Source: S34-282 sp034422075 | GTDB taxonomy: Bacteria; Chloroflexota; Dehalococcoidia; Lucifugimonadales; Australimonadaceae | Assembly: GCA_034422075.1 (NCBI GenBank) | Contig: DAOUJX010000035.1 | Location: forward strand, 1-11,442 | Length of the DNA stretch: 11,442 nt | Reading direction: 5' to 3' | Shown here: in pieces, positions 7,112 to 11,442 of the stretch | Numbering within the stretch: position 1 is the first letter of the stretch | Layout: every line of letters starts with the position of its first letter | Translations under genes and position numbers: made by a program | The notes under the pieces: generated by a model | Database searches by the model: none | What the model was told of the DNA's origin: nothing | Seen by the model: the letters and a program-made list of their open reading frames with translations, nothing else

Positions 7112-8947
7112 CTATCCTGCCGATACCGGCGTTGTGACGCTCGCACCGTTGGTCGAGGCCACAGCAGCCGGTTGCGCCGCCCCACCTTGCGGCGCGGCCG
7201 ACGCCTGTTCTGCGGTCTCGCGCGGACGCACCGGCCCGCCCTGGTGGTCGAAGCAGCCTACGTCGATGATGGTGCCCGACACCTGCTGCGCGTTGTCGGA
7301 GAGCAGGAACTCCACGGCATGCGCTATCTCGTCGGGGTGCGTATTGCGCCCCGTGACGGTGGAGCGGCCCCCCTGCGTGATGTAGGGCGACCCCTCCGTC
7401 ATGCCTGTGATCGGCGCGCCTCCGGGAATGACCATGTTCACGCGAATGTGGTCGTGGATGTAGTCGTAGGCGGTCGCCATGCTGAAGGCGTACACCCCGC
7501 CCTTGCTCGCGCAGTAGGCGAGCAGGTTGCTGCGACCCCACTGCGAACCGGAGCCGATGTTGACGATGGAGCCGCCGCCTTGCTCAATCATGTGCGGCAG
7601 CACGGTCTTGGTCGTCAGGTAGACGCCCTTCAGGTTGACGTCGATTACCTTGTCCCAGACGTCCTCGTCCGTCTCCAGCAACCGCCCGCTCGGGTGAATG
7701 GCCGCGTTGTTGACCAGCCCGTCGATGCGTCCGTACTTGGCCAGCGTATGGGCGACGATACGCTCCACGTCGCCCTGCCGCGAGACGTCGCCCTCTAGCA
7801 GGTCTGCGCTCAGGCCATGAGCCTCGAGTTCGCGCCGCGTGCCTTCGATGCCGGCCTCCGCCGAGCTGCCAATCTGCCGCGCCTCCAAGCCGAACGAGAC
7901 GACGTTGTAGCCGCGCTCGGCAAGCACCTTGGTGATGGACCGGCCAATGCCATAGGTGCCGCCGGTGACGATGACGGTCTTCTGGTTGCGCGCGCTGCTG
8001 CCCGCCGGGACTGCCTCCTCGACGACCTCCGGCTCCGGCGGGCGCCCAGGGCTCTGCATTGGCTTGTGCCCCCACGTGGACGGTGCGATGTGCTGCTGCA
8101 CTATCCACTTCTCGTCGTCAATCAGCCGGCCTCCCGTGCCGTACTCGATGTCAAAGCCGGATGGGCTGACCATGTAGAACGAGACCATGTGGTCGTTGGT
8201 GTGCTTGCCTAGGCTCATGCTCAGCGGCACGTTTTCGGCCAGGCACTTGTAGTAGGTGTGGCCCACGTCGTCGAGCGAGAGCAGTTCGACCATGAAGTGC
8301 TGCAGGTGACGCGGCACGTCCATTTCGACGAACGCGACGGAGTGGTGGCGCGGGTTGCAGTGAAAGAAGGTCGCCATGCCCAGCCCGGGCATTGCGTACG
8401 ACAGGTCGATGAAGTCGCTCAGCCTGAAGCCGAGCACGTCCTTCCAAAAGCGCGTTGTCGCGTCCAGGCTCTTGCAGAAGAGCACCATGTGACCGAGCCC
8501 CATCGGCGTGCCGTCTTCCGTCTTGGTCTTGAAGCCGGTGATGGGGCGGCTCGGCTTGAAGGGCTGCTCCCACAGTTGCAGCGCACCGTGGAATATCTCC
8601 AGCGGGATGCCGGAGGGGTCGGCGAACTTGATGAGGTCGACGACCTTGCGGTTGGCGCGCTCCTCCGGCGTACCGCGTTGAACGGCGACGCCGTGCGCCT
8701 TGAGCCGCGCCTCCATCTCGTCCAATTCCGCTGCGCTGGGCACCTCCCAGCCGATGTGGACCGTATCGTTCTCGCCCGTGGGATGAAGCGCAAATCGATG
8801 GTGGTACTCGTCTATTCGTAAGTAGACCGTCCCGTCCGGTCCCGTCTCCATCTCCTCGAAGCCCAGAACCTCCTCCGTGGCGAACTTGCGCCAGCGTTCC
8901 ATATCCGACACGCCGATCCCGAGGTAGCCGAACCCGGTGATTCCCAT
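7112..8947 (-). CDS. Fusion: extradiol ring-cleavage dioxygenase + short-chain dehydrogenase
   Basis: A single 611-residue frame joins two enzymes that usually have separate genes. Residues 1-290 are a two-module type I extradiol dioxygenase of the BphC/vicinal-oxygen-chelate superfamily. Its metal ligands are H153 (GLGHMVL), H202 (NPRHHSVAF) and E268 (DIEYG), with active-site H196, H253 and Y258 also present; it should cleave a catechol ring beside the hydroxyls using Fe(II) or Mn(II). After a Pro/Glu-rich linker (about 293-321) comes a classical SDR (322-568): TGGTYGIG cofactor loop (328-335), NNAA (413-416), and N438/S466/Y478/K482 as the catalytic tetrad. It fits a cis-dihydrodiol dehydrogenase. 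A disordered Ala/Thr/Pro tail follows. ATG 8947 has GGAGG six bases upstream. The dehydrogenase would form the catechol that the dioxygenase opens, so domain order is the reverse of reaction order. Substrate is unknown. Confidence 0.93.
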   Translation of the reverse strand: MGITGFGYLGIGVSDMERWRKFATEEVLGFEEMETGPDGTVYLRIDEYHHRFALHPTGENDTVHIGWEVPSAAELDEMEARLKAHGVAVQRGTPEERANRKVVDLIKFADPSGIPLEIFHGALQLWEQPFKPSRPITGFKTKTEDGTPMGLGHMVLFCKSLDATTRFWKDVLGFRLSDFIDLSYAMPGLGMATFFHCNPRHHSVAFVEMDVPRHLQHFMVELLSLDDVGHTYYKCLAENVPLSMSLGKHTNDHMVSFYMVSPSGFDIEYGTGGRLIDDEKWIVQQHIAPSTWGHKPMQSPGRPPEPEVVEEAVPAGSSARNQKTVIVTGGTYGIGRSITKVLAERGYNVVSFGLEARQIGSSAEAGIEGTRRELEAHGLSADLLEGDVSRQGDVERIVAHTLAKYGRIDGLVNNAAIHPSGRLLETDEDVWDKVIDVNLKGVYLTTKTVLPHMIEQGGGSIVNIGSGSQWGRSNLLAYCASKGGVYAFSMATAYDYIHDHIRVNMVIPGGAPITGMTEGSPYITQGGRSTVTGRNTHPDEIAHAVEFLLSDNAQQVSGTIIDVGCFDHQGGPVRPRETAEQASAAPQGGAAQPAAVASTNGASVTTPVSAG

Positions 8948-9017
8948 GTCTCCCCTCCGATGTTTGCGTTCGAGTAGCGCGATCCTACGGCAGGCACGCC
9001 CCTCCTGCCCGGCGGCA

Positions 9018-9035
9018 GTGCGCCGGGTGGCGCAC
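9018..9035 (-). other. Small hairpin in the leader of the fusion gene
   Basis: A perfect seven-base-pair stem (9018-9024 with 9029-9035) closes a four-base loop. If the promoter predicted at 9044-9072 is right, this stem sits within the first few bases of the transcript, where it could stabilise the message. In DNA this rich in G and C a stem of this size may also be chance. Confidence 0.35.
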
Positions 9036-9043
9036 CCGTGGGG

Positions 9044-9072
9044 ATGCTAGCAGCGCAGCGTCGGAAGGGCAA
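9044..9072 (-). promoter_or_regulatory. Possible promoter of the fusion gene
   Basis: On the minus strand, TTGCCC (9067-9072) and TAGCAT (9044-9049) each match 4 of 6 consensus bases, with a 17-base spacer. The leader to the ATG at 8947 would be about 90 bases. The site lies between the stop of the small membrane protein gene (9107) and the fusion gene. The match is modest and based on consensus only. Confidence 0.35.
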
Positions 9073-9106
9073 CACTCGGGGTCTGTTCCGCGCTGCCCCT
9101 CGTCAC

Positions 9107-9433
9107 CTACACGCGCGGTGCAATCGATTCTCGTTGCGCGCGCTCCGCTGCTTTCGCGCGATAGACGCCTGCGAGAAAGATCAGGCCGCCTAACACCACT
9201 AGCCCCCCGACAATCGAGCCAAGCACCATCGCCAGCACCGCACCACCCTCCGCCACGCCCTCAATGCGCCGATAGTAGCGCGCCGGCGCAATGGGGCTAA
9301 AGATGAACACGTAGAAGATAAGGCCTGCGGGAAGGGCGCCGCCCATGATGAACGCGCCCCAGAACCTCAACTCCGCGCCCGGGCCCTCATCGGGCCGCCG
9401 CCTCTGTTCCGCCTGCTGTTGCTGCTGCTCCAT
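9107..9433 (-). CDS. Small two-helix membrane protein of unknown function
   Basis: Family not recognised. The 108-residue frame begins with a Gln-rich, then charged, N-terminus (MEQQQQQAEQRRR). Two hydrophobic segments follow, at about 25-47 (WGAFIMGGALPAGLIFYVFIF) and 63-91 (small-residue-rich, ending LGGLIFLAGVY), then a short basic tail. The basic residues on the tails and in the loop between helices allow either orientation. I prefer ATG 9433 over ATG 9454: a weak AAGG lies eight bases before the former, the latter has none, and a TACTAT -10-like sequence (9455-9460) would put the transcript start after it. It is divergent from the plus-strand gene at 9570 and precedes the fusion gene, but nothing ties it to aromatic catabolism. 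Confidence 0.72.
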   Translation of the reverse strand: MEQQQQQAEQRRRPDEGPGAELRFWGAFIMGGALPAGLIFYVFIFSPIAPARYYRRIEGVAEGGAVLAMVLGSIVGGLVVLGGLIFLAGVYRAKAAERAQRESIAPRV

Positions 9434-9500
9434 CGGCCGCGCCTTTCCATGCACATAGTACGCCCAAGCGCGGTGACGGTGTTAGCGGCGAGGCGCCTTC

Positions 9501-9529
9501 TTGCCTACCGTGCCCTCTTTGGCTAAAGT
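9501..9529 (+). promoter_or_regulatory. Possible promoter of the plus-strand 88-residue gene
   Basis: TTGCCT (9501-9506) and TAAAGT (9524-9529), each 4 of 6 to consensus, are 17 bases apart. The predicted start near 9536 leaves a leader of about 33 bases before ATG 9570. It shares the divergent region 9434-9569 with the upstream end of the small membrane protein gene. Consensus match only. Confidence 0.45.
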
Positions 9530-9569
9530 GCGCTCACTTGGTGTGACGCTCTCAAGGAGGAGGCCGCGC

Positions 9570-9836
9570 ATGACGAGTCAGCAACCCGACGACGTTCAGG
9601 AGAAGGAGCGGCTAGGCGAGGCGGGGTGGCGCAGGCGCGCCATCACCGTTCACCTCAATGACCTCAAGCCGGGCATGAAGGTCGAGCTCGCCGACGGAGT
9701 CGGAGAGGTGGTGGACAACCCCCTCGACGGCGCGTGGATTGTCATCAAGTATCTCGAAAACGACGAGGACCCCAGCAAGGTCGGTGAGGTAGAGCCGATA
9801 TTCGCCGAGTATGTCTACGGCGCACTCGAGGAGTGA
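9570..9836 (+). CDS. 88-residue soluble protein of unknown function
   Basis: This is the only plus-strand gene in the window, and its family is not recognised. The start at ATG 9570 is set by a strong AAGGAGGAGG sequence (9554-9563) six bases upstream; the longer frame back to 9501 would include the promoter-like site. The first 25 residues are charged and probably flexible. From about 25 on, alternating polar and hydrophobic residues (ITVHLNDLKPGMKVELADGVGEVVDNPLDGAWIVIKYL in outline) suggest a small beta-barrel of SH3 or KOW-like type. The C-terminus is acidic. There are no membrane segments and no Cys. A perfect terminator follows within 40 bases, so it is monocistronic and convergent with the Rieske alpha/beta genes. 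Its role is unknown; a general housekeeping or binding role is as likely as a link to the pathway. Confidence 0.85.
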   Translation: MTSQQPDDVQEKERLGEAGWRRRAITVHLNDLKPGMKVELADGVGEVVDNPLDGAWIVIKYLENDEDPSKVGEVEPIFAEYVYGALEE

Positions 9837-9875
9837 GAACTACCCTCCGCGCGCAACGCAAGCGGTGAGACGGAC

Positions 9876-9912
9876 AGAGGCCCCGGTTAGTTTGACCGGG
9901 GCCTCTCTTTTT
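9876..9912 (+). terminator. Rho-independent terminator after the 88-residue gene
   Basis: A perfect 12-base-pair stem (9876-9887 with 9895-9906) closes a seven-base loop and is followed by CTTTTT (9907-9912). It starts 40 bases after the plus-strand stop. On the minus strand it lies about 25 bases after the beta-subunit stop but has no T tract on that side, so it may only partly stop the convergent transcript. Confidence 0.9.
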
Positions 9913-9931
9913 CGCTCTCGCGAGTCCGTCC

Positions 9932-10468
9932 CTAGAACATTAGGGTCAGGTTCTTGGCCAGCAGGACGTTCTGTGCGAGCACCACCTTGCGACGGGCTAT
10001 CTTCAACTCACCATCGACGCGCCGCAGCACGTCCTCGCGGCGCCCGATGAAGATGTCCGTCTCCGTCTCCACGCGGTTGCGGTAGGTCACGAAGTTCGAC
10101 TTAACGTCGAGCTCATCGCCGCGCTCGCCAGCGATCTGAACGTTGGTGATGACGTGGACGATGCGCGACAACGGCTCCTCCGCCCAGTGGATACCGGTCA
10201 GGATTTGCTGCATGCGCTTCTCGATGATGTCCTTGCCCTCGTCTATCCAGTTCAGGTCGTGCTGCTCGCGCGTCTGCTCGCGCTCGAACTCGCCGAACTT
10301 CACGTTCCGCAGCATCGGCATGTAGTAGCGGATGTCGTCCGTCAGCAGCGCCAGCCACTCCTCGTAGCGCCGCTCGTCATAGAGCGACGCCTCACGGTAG
10401 AGGAACTGCTCGACCTCGTTTTGGAGGAACAGGCGCTCGAGGGCGGATTGGGATGCTTCGGAAGCCAT
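9932..10468 (-). CDS. Ring-hydroxylating dioxygenase beta subunit
   Basis: This is the small structural subunit of an alpha3beta3 Rieske dioxygenase, with the NTF2/SnoaL-like cone fold. ATG 10468 gives 178 residues, a normal family length. Family features are YREASLYDERRYEEWLALLTDDIRYYMP in outline (24-51), the acidic/basic EREQTREQHDL segment (62-72) and SRIVHVITNVQI (101-112). The C-terminal strand pair around DGELKIARRKVVLAQNVLL is also typical. The ATG comes two bases after the alpha-subunit stop, with GGAGGAGGG upstream inside the alpha gene, so translation is coupled. The beta subunit has no redox centre; in this family it stabilises the oxygenase and can influence substrate range. A longer upstream frame overlaps the alpha gene and is not real. 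Confidence 0.95.
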   Translation of the reverse strand: MASEASQSALERLFLQNEVEQFLYREASLYDERRYEEWLALLTDDIRYYMPMLRNVKFGEFEREQTREQHDLNWIDEGKDIIEKRMQQILTGIHWAEEPLSRIVHVITNVQIAGERGDELDVKSNFVTYRNRVETETDIFIGRREDVLRRVDGELKIARRKVVLAQNVLLAKNLTLMF

Positions 10469-10470
10469 GG

Positions 10471-11442
10471 CTACTTCTTGCCCTCCTCCCACTGCCGCTG
10501 CTCGCGCTTGGCGAAGAGGTCGTCCCACGAGTCGGCGTCCATGAGCTCGGCCCAGAAGGTGTACATGCCCAACTGGTTCATCTCGCTCATGCCCTCGACG
10601 ACGTGGCCGGGCAGGTGGTCGTTCTTGTTGAAGTGGCCTAGGCCAATTTGGTAGTTGTACGGCAGCTGCGAGGCGATCGCACCGCGCGATGCCTTGCTGG
10701 CGTAATTCCAGTTCTCCATGTCGTCCTGCTCGGTCAGGCCGGCGGGACCGGAGTAGCGCATGCCGTAGTGCCGGAGCATGTCCTTCACCTGCTTCGGCGC
10801 GTCCTTGTCCACCAGGAACCACGACCAGTACTCCGCCTCGCCTGCGCTACCGCCCGGGTGCCAGACGGCCATCCGGCGCGGCTGGCGCGACCAGTAGGAC
10901 ATGTTGGGAAAGATGTTGCCGACGCCGCCCAGGACGCGGGCGAGTTCGCCCTGCCGCCGCTGCCGCTCGTAGTAGGAGTGCTCCGCCCACTCGGCCACCT
11001 CGGGGTCGTTCTGGTACGCGGGCGTCCACGGGTAGTCATCCAACTGCTCGCCCGTCAGCGCGCCGTGCCCGAACTCCAGCGTGGAGATGGCCAAGCGCCG
11101 CGTTCCGCCGGTCTCGTCGTCGCGGCGACCCCGTCCACCCGACGGCCCGATGCCCACCAGGTCAACGGAGCGGTGGCTGATGTTGTGGTAGCCGTCGCCG
11201 CAAGCGTTCTCGGCAGCCGACTTCCAGTTTGCAGGCGTGCGCCACTTCTGCACGCCTGGGATGGCCTCCGAGCCGCCCGGGCTGCCGTTGCGACTGTCGA
11301 CCAAGATGTCGTAGTACAGCTTGGTGCTACCGAGGTACTCCTCGAACGACGGGGCGGTCTTGTCCCACGTGGCCCAGATGGTGCCCTTGTAGTTGCAGAG
11401 TTGCCCGACCTCCTTGAGGCCCCACTCATCCTTCTTCAGCTC
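10471..11442 (-). CDS. Ring-hydroxylating dioxygenase alpha subunit, C-terminal part (5' end outside window)
   Basis: The frame is open from the right edge (11442) to the stop at 10471, giving 323 residues of a protein that continues upstream; the N-terminal Rieske cluster lies outside the window. Numbering from the first visible residue, NWKSAAENACGDGYHNISH (72-90) is the mononuclear iron site: bridging D83 and ligands H86 and H90. QDDMENW (239-245) carries the third carboxylate ligand and is typical of the naphthalene-dioxygenase type. SEMNQLGMYTFWAELM (286-301) is the usual C-terminal signature. A short basic/acidic Gly-rich segment (about 100-115) looks like a loop insertion. With the beta subunit it forms the catalytic hexamer that makes cis-dihydrodiols, needing an external ferredoxin and reductase. 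It is unrelated at subfamily level to the CarAa-like oxygenase. Substrate unknown. Confidence 0.93.
   Translation of the reverse strand, partial: ELKKDEWGLKEVGQLCNYKGTIWATWDKTAPSFEEYLGSTKLYYDILVDSRNGSPGGSEAIPGVQKWRTPANWKSAAENACGDGYHNISHRSVDLVGIGPSGGRGRRDDETGGTRRLAISTLEFGHGALTGEQLDDYPWTPAYQNDPEVAEWAEHSYYERQRRQGELARVLGGVGNIFPNMSYWSRQPRRMAVWHPGGSAGEAEYWSWFLVDKDAPKQVKDMLRHYGMRYSGPAGLTEQDDMENWNYASKASRGAIASQLPYNYQIGLGHFNKNDHLPGHVVEGMSEMNQLGMYTFWAELMDADSWDDLFAKREQRQWEEGKK

Noticed and set aside
7094..7798. 234-residue plus-strand frame opposite the SDR half of the fusion
   Set aside because: Antisense to a segment with an intact SDR cofactor loop and catalytic tetrad; the composition is that of a shadow frame.
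10469..10822. Upstream extension of the beta-subunit frame
   Set aside because: It overlaps the alpha-subunit C-terminus in another frame, is Arg/Gly/Ala-rich, and the family-typical N-terminus begins at ATG 10468.
11302..11304. TTG codon as the start of the alpha subunit
   Set aside because: The same frame stays open to the window edge and encodes family-typical sequence (such as NYKGTIWATWD), so the gene continues outside the window.

Overview
The window is about 11.4 kb of GC-rich DNA, densely coded and almost entirely on the minus strand. It reads as an accessory catabolic region for aromatic or other cyclic compounds. The best lineage clue is the solute-binding lipoprotein: its lipobox cysteine is followed by a long Thr/Pro/Ala linker (repeats such as TATPTAAPTATPT) of the kind typical of Chloroflexota. 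Together with two unrelated Rieske oxygenases in one window, this suggests a Chloroflexota bacterium, perhaps of the SAR202/Dehalococcoidia type. The lineage is inferred from style and gene content, not from a marker gene.

Layout in the direction of minus-strand transcription, from the right edge. First come a 5'-truncated alpha subunit (10471-11442) and the beta subunit (9932-10468) of a naphthalene-dioxygenase-type ring-hydroxylating oxygenase, two bases apart. A short plus-strand gene of unknown function (9570-9836), with its own promoter-like site and a strong terminator, converges on them. A small two-helix membrane protein (9107-9433) is divergent from that short gene. Next is a 611-residue protein (7112-8947) that joins a complete extradiol ring-cleavage dioxygenase to a complete short-chain dehydrogenase, then a 14-helix MFS transporter (5643-7037). 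A second, single-component Rieske oxygenase (4117-5493) resembles carbazole 1,9a-dioxygenase CarAa and ends at a clear terminator. The last unit is a TAXI-type TRAP transporter: lipoprotein receptor (2595-3767), an intergenic hairpin, fused permease (359-2506), a tightly coupled 75-residue Cys/His-rich protein (121-348), and probably the start of another gene running off the left edge (1-70).

Working model (inference): the TRAP system takes up an organic acid. A Rieske oxygenase dihydroxylates a ring. The dehydrogenase half of the fusion re-aromatises the cis-dihydrodiol to a catechol, and the dioxygenase half cleaves it. The MFS protein moves a substrate or product. No ferredoxin, reductase, hydrolase, hydratase, aldolase or regulator is visible, so electron supply and the lower pathway must lie elsewhere. 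No tRNA, rRNA, CRISPR array, insertion sequence or phage gene was seen. The most novel item is the ring-cleavage/dehydrogenase fusion.
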